Below are positions 23,188 through 32,993 of a stretch of 64,000 nt of DNA, piece by piece; the stretch's first letter is position 1, and each line of letters opens with the position of its first letter. The position numbers and the translations under genes are program-made. Source of the DNA: Serendipita indica DSM 11827. Its lineage: Eukaryota; Basidiomycota; Agaricomycetes; Sebacinales; Serendipitaceae. A model generated the notes under the pieces. That model saw nothing but the letters and a program-made list of their open reading frames with translations, had not been told where the DNA came from and made no database searches. The stretch lies in contig CAJVGD010000006.1 of NCBI GenBank assembly GCA_910890315.1, positions 1,116,001 to 1,180,000 on the forward strand, given 5' to 3'.

Positions 23188-24179
23188 ACGGCAGAATCGA
23201 TGCATTGAGTTGACGCTCTACAAGGTTTAGGGAGATGGACCACATATTGCAATTATACACCGTTATTATTTTCACTTGCTGTTGATCAATGCTGCGAGAC
23301 TTGTGGCCGTCATTGAGTTATTTGTCCCATTGTTAACCTCGTTGCCGTCTTTGAAAATCTGGGCCAATTCTCGGTTCGGAATTTGATGCTAGGTGTAGGG
23401 CGACTAGAGTGTGTGAATCGATCAAATGGCCGACACAATAAACTTTGTACTGGACTAGGAGGTTAGTCCCCTTCATTCAGGCCGGTTATATGCGTCTTAG
23501 ACCAGCCGCCACTTTATTTGTTTGTGACATCCGACGCAGCCTTGCTTTCAGCTTCGCCAATGACTACTGCTCACCTCGCCCAAATAGATGTTTGAGTCTC
23601 GAGAATCACCTTACTTTATCAAGGGAGTAGCGCTGGTTCCGCTTCACTCGTCGCTTGGTCCGTCCTTGATGCAGACGATCGCGTGGCGAGGTCCTTCCAA
23701 ATGTTCACATCGGCTTATTTACTCTGTGAACTCTTAAGAGGACAAGAAACTGTCTACCGATGCTCGGACCCTCACTCTAGGTGGCAATATACGCTCGGCA
23801 CCGCCAATGCCCCGTCTGAAGCCATAACGTGAGTAGTGATATATATTTGGGCACCATGCAACATCTTTAGCTTCTCTCTTCGTCCCACAGAACAGACATC
23901 ATTATTCGTCTCGGTACTAGGCTGAAGCGACGCCTTGTTTACTCACCGCGCATTCCCGAGCGCCAAGCGGCCTCGTGTTTATTGTTTTTTGAGCGCCTCT
24001 ATTGCCGGTGGACGGTCTGCAGTATATTTGTGCCACTAGCGAACTCGAACCCACACAAGATGTTTACACTTGTAGACCGGGTCCTTCGCACCAGTTCAGC
24101 TTAAAAGGGTGCTCGATTTGTGGTTTTTCTTTCGCATTCGTTTCTCCTCCATCCTATCGACCTCTTGGCTCCAGTCGCA
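23188..24179. other. Spacer between LysM4 and LysM5
   Basis: No coding exon supported; the last 100 bp should hold the LysM5 promoter. Confidence 0.4.
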
Positions 24180-25584
24180 ATGGCCGCACTAGTGTCTCTC
24201 CTCCTCGTTGCTCTATCCGTCAATGCCTCTCCAGCGCCGAGAGCCGTGCCTCGAGCGGACACTCAACCTTGCTGGACGACTTACCGATCCCTCCCTGGTG
24301 ATACGTGTGAAACAATTGCAATGGCTTTTCGAATTCCCCCTATCGATGTTCAGTCAGCAAATTGTATGTACACTGTGACTCGACTTTCATCAACAGTGCT
24401 AATTGGTTCTCAGCGTTCTTGAACTGTACTGATATCTGTATGTCCTTATTCTATGACGTACACGAGGAGAGGCGTTGACCAAGCATCATTGCAGGGCCGA
24501 ACACTCCGATTTGCATCTACGCACAATCGCAGGTTACTGTTACTGGAATTCCACCTGTTGCACCTACTACAGTCCCTGGTAGTGGGACATGCTGGAATAA
24601 TTATCGTTCTCAGCCAGGTGATACGTGCAACTCTATTGCCTCACGTTTCGGAATCACGCCCGAGGCTGTTTACAATGCCAATAGTAGGTCCCGCACGATC
24701 TCCCGCACGCCAAGCTCATTGACGTCCCTCCCATTAGCACTCTTGAACTGCAACGACATTTGGGATGGAACCCCCATTGTTATTTGCGATGGCAACCGGA
24801 CCAGGACTACAGTTGTGAATACGACTAGCGGATCGCACGCCACTGCAACGTCGACCTTCCCATGGGGCCATGTCACTACTTCAACCCGCGCTGCTAATGG
24901 CACCTTCAGTACTAGCGCACCCCACTCCACAGTAACGGCGACAGTTAACACCACTAGTCTCACCAGCCCCGGTCCCAGCGCGACCCCGACGGTGTGTTGG
25001 ACGACCTACAACACCTTGCCCGGGGAGACTTGCGATACGATTGCCATGGCCTTCCGAATCCCACCACTGGATGTTCTCAGGGCGAACCGTGCGTGATTCC
25101 ACTCGTGGCTACTATTATTCTGTTCTCATAGATCATGATTTAGCCTTCCTTGATTGCAACAATATTCGTGAGTCTACGTTTGCCTTGGGAAACATCAAAC
25201 TGAGAATTCCAAAGCGGTCAACACGAGAGTCTGCATCTATGGTCAATCGCAAGTAACAGTCACTATGCCACCGGTCGCACCGACCTCTGCACCTGGCAGT
25301 GGCACCTGCTGGGCCAACTATCGTTCGCAGCCGGGAGATACCTGCAATTCTATTGCTACGCGCTTTGGTATCACCCCTCAGGATGTTTACAATGCCAATA
25401 GTGCGTTCTATTCACTTTCATGGATTTCAGGTCACTGATCATTTGGTGCCATGCAGCATTCTTGAACTGTGACGATATCTGGGACGGAACTCCTATTGCG
25501 ATTTGCGATGGTAATCGTACCAGGACGACCGTGGTCAATACTACGAGCCGACCTGCAGGTTCTACAGTCACTTACACTGGCTGA
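24180..25584 (+). CDS. LysM5: secreted protein with four LysM domains
   Basis: 361 residues; exons 24180-24363, 24414-24437, 24495-24683, 24738-25088, 25144-25167, 25215-25400, 25457-25584. Signal peptide MAALVSLLLVALSVNAS. The exon pattern is that of LysM1/LysM2: two 24-nt microexons (SFLNCTDI and PFLDCNNI) and about 186-nt LysM exons in phase 1. LysM repeats read SLPGDTCETIAMAFRIP, SQPGDTCNSIASRFGIT, TLPGETCDTIAMAFRIP and SQPGDTCNSIATRFGIT. A Thr/Ser-rich N-glycosylated stem (several N-x-T) separates domains 2 and 3. At the sixth exon the usual W-P-G-T-P-I is replaced by P-V-N-T-R-V. Predicted extracellular chitin-binding protein without a catalytic domain. Confidence 0.9.
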
Positions 25585-26061
25585 TTGGACATTATGCCTC
25601 CTACATGGTGTACTATTCCTGTCATCCGCAAATACCTATCAACTTCGAGCTACCTCCACGACCTGTCTTTACATCTATCTAGTTGAATCCATCATATTTA
25701 TTCTCATGTTTCACGTGTCAACATCTTGGCGGAAGAAGTGATACTTTTGACCACATGAGGTGCCCGAAGGCCCGCAGTGAAAAATTCCTCCGAGGATGGA
25801 TTGCCTCTTTATACCGTAGGATACATTCGAAAGAGTTTCTAGCGCAACGGGCATCATTTGTAGTCGCCAAGAAGAAACGGCGATAGGATCTGAGACAACG
25901 GATAGATTTCTTTCATTCCAAGCGATCAGTGTCACTCAAAAGCGCCTTTGTATTGGTAACGCCGTCGTAGTGGGAGAAACCATCGCCGATGGACAGGCGA
26001 GAGCATTCAGTCCGATATTGAGTATGAAGTTTGAGGGTCAAGAGTGCGCAAATAGTCTCTA

Positions 26062-26082
26062 AAGGCCGAGTTAGCTCGGCCT
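26062..26082. repeat. Short inverted repeat
   Basis: aggccgag ... ctcggcct arms with a very short loop, upstream of the LysM6 TATA box. Function unknown. Confidence 0.5.
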
Positions 26083-26136
26083 ATCTCCGTGAGTCCGTCT
26101 GCAATTTACCACGGTCCAGCGTCAATCAAACAAGAG

Positions 26137-26144
26137 TATAAAAA
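26137..26144 (+). promoter_or_regulatory. TATA box of LysM6
   Basis: TATAAAAA about 90 bp before the start codon at 26228. Confidence 0.5.
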
Positions 26145-26227
26145 GGGCCTTTGAGAGATGGCATAAAGATTTAGAAGACCTTTTCCTTCTTTCCACTCGT
26201 TCTTGTCGAATAACCTGGTGATTCACC

Positions 26228-28118
26228 ATGGTGCCCACCCTCGTTTTCTTCCTCGTCGCCGCCGCTGCGGGAGTTGTTAATGCAACCCCTGTCCCACGCT
26301 CAGACACACAACCATGTTGGACGACTTACATTTCCCTGCCCGGCGAAACTTGCGACACAATTGCTAGGGCATTCCACATAACCACGACAGACGTCGTGGA
26401 GGCCAATAGTTTGTCATTTCACCTTCGTCGAGGTTGCTTCTGACTGGGATATAGCATTCCTCAACTGCAACGACATCTGTACGTCCACGTCCGCTCTGTC
26501 AAAGAAGTCCATCATAACGCATTCCAGGGCCCGGGACTCCAATTTGCGTGTATGGAAAATCGCAGGTGACAGTCACAGGTATCCCCCCTGTTGCACCCAC
26601 GACTATTCCTGGTGGCGCGACTTGCTGGGCCAACTATCGTTCACAGCTTGGGGACACTTGTGACAGCATCGGAGCACGCTTTGGAATCACTCCCCAGGAT
26701 GTCTACAACGCCAATAGTATGCAGCTCTCTCTGATGTACGGAACACCCATCGATGGCTGACTGCCCCCCCTTTTACAGCGTTCCTCAATTGCAACGATAT
26801 CTGGGACGGCACGCCTATTTCCATCTGCGTCGGTGAAGGCACGAGAACGAGGACGACTGTAGTCAATGCACCGACTGCAATTCCTACTGGCCCGGTAGGC
26901 CCGGTAGACCGGTGCCCCTACACTCGCTCCCTAGAAGGCGATACCTGTGATACAATTGCAAATCGTTTCCATATCACTGCTGCCGAAGTTTACAATAGCA
27001 ACAGTGCGTCATTCCATCTTCCTGTTCTCTCCTGTGACTCATGCATTTTCAGGGTTCCTGGACTGCAATAATATTTGGACAAACACTCCTGTTATTATTT
27101 GCCTTCACCCGGACCCGTCAACCCCGGCCGTAACTGTATCTACACCTTCTGTCAACTTTTGCTGGACTACATACTCTGAAGAGGGCGACACCTGCGATAT
27201 TGTTGCAAACCGCCTTGGCATCAGCAGTGCCGACGTCTGGGATAAGAACCGTATGTGATCATTCTATTGGCTTTTTTTTTCACGTTGTGTGACATGATCG
27301 CAGGCTTCGTGGACTGCAATAACATCTGGACGCACACGCCTCTTGTCATCTGTGATCGTCCAGCTCCTACACTCGCACCGAGTACAACCGTGACCGCGTC
27401 CAGAGCTTGCTGGACGGTCCGTTCAAAGGCTGGCGATACCTGTAACTCGATTGGCGCGCGCTTCCGTATTAGTAGCTCTAAGATTTACAATGACAACAGT
27501 ATGAGCTTTCTTTTCTTGTCTCATGCATGTATTCACCCTCTCCCAGGCTTCTTGAATTGCAACGACATCTGGACGAATACGCCGATTGCAATCTGCCCCT
27601 CAGGAATGCGCTGGCCTTTTGGCGCGATCAGTGATCTTTTCAACCACTTGTTCCCATCTCGAACATCCAGTCTGACTACGATGACCTCGACAAGTCCAAT
27701 CGAAGGCACGACGTCTTCATCCTCGGCTAGTCCTACATCGTCATCGGTCTCCGCCACACCTTATTCGTCTTCTGCCGAGGATTACGTGGTCCCAACTACG
27801 ACTTCCTCATCTGCAGAGGAATACATCATTCCGACTTTGTCTTCTTCATCTGCAGAGGAATATGTCATTCCAACGCCGTCTTCTTCATCGGTCGAAGAAT
27901 ACGTTGCCCCAGCGTCGTCCTCTTCATCCGCAGAAGAATATGTTGTCCCAATGTCGTCTTCTTCATCAGTCGAAGAATATATTGTCCCAACGTCGTCCTC
28001 TTCATCCGCAGAAGAATATATTGTTCCAACCCCGACCTCGACCTCTTCTGCTGTGGAATATGTCGTTCCGACGGAGTATGTCGTTCCGACAGAGTACATC
28101 ATCCCAGCGCGCCTGTAA
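26228..28118 (+). CDS. LysM6: secreted protein with five LysM domains and a Ser-rich repeat tail
   Basis: 527 residues; exons 26228-26408, 26455-26478, 26528-26716, 26779-27003, 27053-27250, 27304-27498, 27547-28118. Signal peptide MVPTLVFFLVAAAAGVVNAT. Five LysM domains (SLPGETCDTIARAF, SQLGDTCDSIGARF, LEGDTCDTIANRF, EEGDTCDIVANRL, KAGDTCNSIGARF), each ending at a phase-1 intron after x-N and completed by G-F-L-D/N-C-N-N-I-W-T-N-T-P on the next exon. The last exon continues into about 170 residues of Ser-rich tail with seven copies of a 13-residue unit (TPSSSSVEEYVAP), probably O-glycosylated and extended, which might act as a wall-spanning stalk. There is no GPI-like hydrophobic tail. Intron 6 (48 nt) is open and in frame. 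Confidence 0.9.
27757..28068 (+). repeat. 39-bp coding minisatellite, about seven copies
   Basis: Units encode variants of S-S-S-S-A/V-E-E-Y-V/I-V/I-P at the C-terminus of LysM6; the unit length (13 codons) equals that of the unrelated repeat in LysM1. Confidence 0.85.
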
Positions 28119-29157
28119 GCAGTTCTATTTCTAGGATCTTCAACTCGAATCCGCCAATTAGTGATTCGGTTCGTCATCCGAACGAACTCCAGGAGGCCAT
28201 TCAAGTATCTTTGGACATTATCTATGTCTCAATAATTTTTCTATGCCATCCAGTCTTTACGTGAAATTATTTTGTTTACTCTTTTATTCTGAACTTGCCT
28301 TCTTGCTCCCAACCTCAACCAACCCTACGATGCGGTCATTGGAAAACACAGCGACTACTAAAACAGCCTCTCAGCATCTTTCTGATACGATACAGAAGAA
28401 TTCTGGTATTTAAGAGTCAAGCCGCAAGGCAACTGTTGCCCTTTTCGCTTTAGTCTCGCCTCCGTTTTCCTCTTTAAATAAGGTATGAATAGGCTCTCTT
28501 CTATATGAAGAAGCGGGCTACATTACGGAGAACGCGCAAGCGACAAGTTGGCCAATACCAGTGTCCGGCGCTGGATCCATTCGCTCAAGATTATGCCGAT
28601 GCTCGGAGAGTAATGGATTCAATAAAAGCGACCTCGGCCCCACTATTTTGTGGCCATTGGCTGTCCGTTTGTCGCGGCTTGAATATCCTTTGCTCACGAC
28701 CAATCCATCTACCACTAAATCGATTCCTCGGCGCCAGGAGAAGGCTTTTGGAAAGTTATTCAATTCATTCACTCATGCACCAGATCGTCTCTTGCTGGAA
28801 GCGAGCAATCTATCCCAAAAGGTATTCAGGGCGATGGTTGGACTCGTATGAAGATGAAGGAGCAGTATGAATCTATTTAGGACGGGGATCTCCATCTAAA
28901 AGGGCATACTGGCGACCTCCGACTATCGGGCCTTGTTAATATCTGTGGCCGATGCGGCTGGCATCCTGGCCATTCTAACCATTGATTCTGGCCCCTTCCC
29001 AGGGCGCTTCGAGCTAACAGACCTCCGCGAGCGGGATTCACTATATACGCGCATCTTTCTCAAACTATTAAAAGCTTCTTGAGTATAAAGGGCAACGAAG
29101 TTGGGCCTCTTCACTGGCAAGCGCCTCTCTAGATCCCCTCATTTCGACTGTGCCCAG
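28119..29157. other. Spacer between LysM6 and LysM7
   Basis: TATA box for LysM7 at 29084-29090. The open frame 28505-28870 has no family motif and is not called. Confidence 0.4.
29084..29090 (+). promoter_or_regulatory. TATA box of LysM7
   Basis: TATAAAG about 70 bp before the start codon at 29158. Confidence 0.45.
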
Positions 29158-30669
29158 ATGTTAGCATTCGTTGCAGCTTCTCTTGTCGCCGCCATTGGCA
29201 CAGTTAATGCCTCTCCTCAAGTAGCGTCTACCACTATGTGCGTACACAACACATCGCTCAATACTCCTTGCTTGCTGATTGGGCTTACCATTCCAATCCT
29301 AGCATTTCTGGTGTGACTATGACATACAGCACAGTGAATCCTATCCAGACCGGGATTCAAACATGCGGACGAACCTACTGGTCTGTCTCCGGTGACACAT
29401 GCAACTCTATCTCTTCGAAGCTTGGCATTAGTGTCTCCCAGATTCAAAAGTATAATGGTCTGTTTCTTGCTCGACACTGTCCTCGCAAAGATTACTTATG
29501 CAGGCTACAGGCTTCCTGAACTGTGATGACATTTGTACGTCCTTGCGTGTTCGATTCATCACCGAGTTCCCTTGACCGACGCCCTCTCCAGGGGTCAACA
29601 CGCCAATTGCTATCTGCTGGGATACTCCAACACCCTGGAGCACTCCATCTGGTGCCATCACATTTTCATCCTCTGCAACTCCATCGCCACCAGGTTGCCT
29701 CACGTATTGGTCTGCGCCTGGCGACACATGCGATTCGATTGCCGCCAAATTTGGATTGAGTGCTACAGAAGTAAAGAATCGCAATTGTTCGTTCTCTCCT
29801 TTCCAGTTTATTAGCATCTATTGACATGTTCACCAGCCTTCCTCAACTGCGCTGATATCTGTACGTCAGCAGCAGGAAACTATTCTATTCGCTAATTTTC
29901 TCAAAGGGACCAACACTCCAATTTCAATTTGCAATGCTCCTGTCGCCACCACTTCTTCTGGCCCTGTCACATTCTCTTCCACCCTTATCACGCATTCTTC
30001 CTCTGCCACTCCTTCGCCACCAGGTTGCATCACGTACTGGTCTGCACCTGGCGACACTTGCGATTCGATTGCTGCCAAATTTGGATTGAGTGCTACAGAA
30101 GTAAAGAATCGCAATTGTTCGTTCTCCCCTTTCCAGTTTATTAGCATCCATTGACATGTTCACTAGCCTTCCTCAACTGCGCTGATATCTGTACGTCAGC
30201 AGCAGGAAATTATCCTATTTGCTAATTTCTCAAAGGGACCAACACTCCAATTTCGATTTGCAATGCTCCTGTCGCCACCACTTCTTCTGGCCCTGTCACA
30301 ATTTCTTCTTCTTCCACCCGAATCCCCACAGTGACCACCTCATCGGGATCTATCACGATTAGTTCATCTTCCGCGACCGCTACAATGACCAGTATCGGGG
30401 GTTGCTTCACTTACTGGTCCGTATCAGGTGACACATGTGACTCCATCGGCGCCCAGTATGGAGTGAGTGCTTCAGAGATCAAGAACTACAATGGTCCGTC
30501 GCACATTTTTTTCAGCTTGCACAATTACTAATGTTAATATCAGACTTTGTCAACTGCAATGATATCTGTACGTATCTAGCCGCTCTCCTTATCAAGCTAA
30601 CTTTGGGCAGGGCCGAATACTCCTATTTTCATCTGCAGCAGCCGACCACCCACGGCGACCTTACACTGA
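29158..30669 (+). CDS. LysM7: secreted protein with four LysM domains and four microexons
   Basis: 350 residues from ten exons: 29158-29237, 29303-29457, 29511-29534, 29592-29786, 29837-29860, 29907-30116, 30167-30190, 30236-30493, 30544-30567, 30611-30669. Signal peptide MLAFVAASLVAAIGTVNAS. Each LysM reads T-Y-W-S-x-x-G-D-T-C-x-S-I, e.g. SVSGDTCNSISSKLGIS, and is followed by a 24-nt microexon (GFLNCDDI, SFLNCADI, DFVNCNDI). Exons 4-6 and the introns around them are repeated at exons 6-8 with an offset of 329-330 bp and very high identity, a recent internal duplication. Thr/Ser-rich linkers separate the domains. The transcript depends on exact inclusion of the microexons, but skipping any of them would keep the frame. 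Predicted secreted chitin binder. Confidence 0.88.
29668..30314 (+). repeat. Direct duplication of about 330 bp inside LysM7
   Basis: Copy 1 about 29668-29984 and copy 2 about 29997-30314. Both contain a LysM exon part, an intron with the sequence tttccagtttattagcatc, a 24-nt microexon, a second intron and the next exon start; only scattered differences are seen. Confidence 0.85.
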
Positions 30670-31373
30670 CGGAGCCCGATCTCTCGTACTCCTGATGTCG
30701 CGGCCCCGATGCAACGCTGTAGAGACGACCGAGCTCACAGCCGTTTGTCACTACCGTCGCTTCTCTTTGAGGTAGTTCATCCTATCATTTTACTGTCGCT
30801 ACGTGGAATTTCAGTCTTATTTATTGCTCATGACCCATTCACTATGGACTAAGCATCCGTTCTTGACGGAGACTCACCAGTTATATCCAGCAGCGTGTGT
30901 CCGAACCATCTTTCCACCTACCGGAGAGAATGGTCTGTCCATCGCTTCTTTCTCGAGATTTGAATGCGTACCGACCATCGGATGTGCCTACTCTCGGATG
31001 TGCTATTCATCGCGGTAGGCGACTCAAATTACCTGGAGCTAATACCGGACATTAAGGCCACTTTCTTCGCTCGACTCACGGAGATAAATCGTCCTGCAGA
31101 TTTTCACTCTGGAGTTTGCTGACTTAGATCCGATCTGAAAACGAAAGAATCACTGACAAGCTGTTCAAATCTACGACTCCCTCTGCCGGCGTACGGCTCA
31201 CCGCCCATCGGCTCTTTGCACCATTTTTGTTCGCCATTATGATCCATTTTTATTCATTAGACGAAGTTGTTCTCGCAGGGCCTCCAGGTATAAAGGTGCG
31301 AAGTCAGTCAGGCCAGATCTCTCATCCTCGTCTTGAGCCATCAAGAGTGATCTAATAAGGCCAAATCACGCAA
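30670..31373. other. Spacer between LysM7 and LysM8
   Basis: TATA box for LysM8 at 31289-31296. No gene supported. Confidence 0.4.
31289..31296 (+). promoter_or_regulatory. TATA box of LysM8
   Basis: TATAAAGG about 80 bp before the start codon at 31374. Confidence 0.45.
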
Positions 31374-32626
31374 ATGGGAGCATTTTTATCGTTGACTCTG
31401 CTCGCTGTTCTCAGCGCTGCCAATGCCGCCCCTCTGCAGACTGGCCCAACTTGGTCAAGACCCATTCCGGCACCCTCTGTCTACACTACCTGCGACACAA
31501 ACAAGTATATCTCTGGGGCAGGTGATACGTGTGCATCTATCAGCCAAAAGTTTGGTATCACTGCGGACGATGTTCTTGGATACAATCGTGAATCTTCTAC
31601 GGCTTTCCAACTCTTTCATCCTGGCTGACCTGTGAACAGGGTTCTTAAACTGCAGCGACATCTGGGTTGGAACGAGTATTTGGATTTGCCGTGATTCTTC
31701 ACCACCTACAGCTACCTGGTCTGGACTCATCCCGACCCCCTCTATCTACACTACCTGCGACACAAACAAGTACATCTCTGTGGCAGGCGATACGTGTGCA
31801 TCTATCGGCCAAAAGTTTGGTATCACTGCGGACGAGGTTTTTGGCTACAATAGTAAGCTTTCTAGGTCTTCCCAACTCTTTCATCCGGCTTAACTGCGGG
31901 CAGGATTCTTGAACTGCAATAATATCTGGATTGGCACAAGCATTTGGATTTGCCGCACATCTTCGCCCCCTACGGTTTCTTCACCAGCGACCTGGTCTGG
32001 ACCCATTCCGACGCCCTCTTCCTACTCCACTTGCGACATAAATAAGTACATTTCTGTGGCGGGCGATACGTGTGCTTCTATCGGCCAAAAGTTTGGCATC
32101 ACTGCGAACGATATATTCAAAGCCAATCGTAAGCCTTCTATGTCCTCCCGGATCTTTCATTCTGGCTGATTTACGAAGAGTTCTTGGACTGTAATGACAT
32201 TTGGGTTGGCACAAGCATTTGGATTTGCCGCCCATCTTCGCAACCTACAGTTTCGTCAGCTACCTGGTCTGGGCCCATTCCGACGCCAAGTTCCTGGTCC
32301 TATTGTTCGAACGACAAGTACATCTCGGTGGTTGGCGATACATGTTCATCCATCGCGCAGAAGTTCGGTATCACTGCAAACGATGTTCTTAGAGCCAATC
32401 GTAAGTCTTTCTACGCCTTCCCAACTCTTTCACCTTGGCTGATCTACGGACAGAATTCTTGAACTGCAATGACATCTGGGTTGGCACGAGGATTGACGTT
32501 TGCCGCTACTCGTCTACACCTATCGCTAATTGGACTACAGCTTTTCCTACGATGGTGACTCAAGCCCAAAAGGTTACTACACATAGTACGAGATCGTCTC
32601 GCGTGCCTATGTCCACTCGCATCTGA
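31374..32626 (+). CDS. LysM8: secreted protein with four near-identical LysM units
   Basis: 348 residues; exons 31374-31587, 31640-31852, 31904-32128, 32179-32400, 32454-32626. Signal peptide MGAFLSLTLLAVLSAANAA. Four LysM units of the form KYISVAGDTCASIGQKFGIT, each with an ATWSGPIPTPS-type leader and closed by F-L-N-C-N-D-I-W-V-G-T-S-I-W-I-C-R. All introns are phase 1 and 50-53 nt long; the introns themselves are similar to each other (all contain ttcccaactctttca-like sequence), which shows growth by duplication of a complete exon-intron unit of about 265-275 bp. There are no microexons here, since the C-N-D-I segment is fused to the following exon. Ends with a Thr/Ser-rich tail. Predicted extracellular chitin binder. 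Confidence 0.9.
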
Positions 32627-32993
32627 TCGGATGCTGAGAGCACGCTCAAGATGAACGTCGGTAGCGCTTACCGTCCTGTCTTTACTCTAAATTCAGTTAT
32701 ACCGTCGCTCCTTTATCCGCTTCCCCCTGGGCCAGGAATAAATGAGTGATGACGGCTGTTGGCTGCCTGAAGACCTTCACACCGCCCTTGGCCAACCTCA
32801 GGCCGCAATGTTACTGTGCGGTGTTAAGTGTACTGCATCTGCTCATAAACCTGCCAACAGACCCAACCACACGGTACAAGCAGGATAGGCGGCTAGCCTT
32901 GGACACAAGTCTACGTCCGCTCGTTGCTAGAATTCAATTTTATTCGCCTTTTACGCACAAAAATAAAGTAGCTATTGGCACGACGTTGATGCG
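32627..32993. other. Convergent spacer at the right edge of the LysM island
   Basis: Shared 3' region of LysM8 (+) and NEM1 (-); nothing else seen. Confidence 0.4.

Larger units (their letters stand above)
25585..26227. other. Spacer between LysM5 and LysM6
   Basis: TATA box for LysM6 at 26137-26144. A short inverted match at about 26062-26082 (aggccgagttagctcggcct) could form a hairpin. No gene seen. Confidence 0.4.

Noticed and set aside
27782-28204. 140-codon minus-strand Glu/Asp-rich repeat frame
   Set aside because: Complement of the Ser-rich tail repeat of LysM6.
28505-28870. 121-codon plus-strand frame between LysM6 and LysM7
   Set aside because: No motif, overlapped by an antisense frame of equal quality.
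13752-32626. Mobile element as driver of the LysM expansion
   Set aside because: No transposase, reverse transcriptase, long terminal repeats or target-site duplications were seen in the island.
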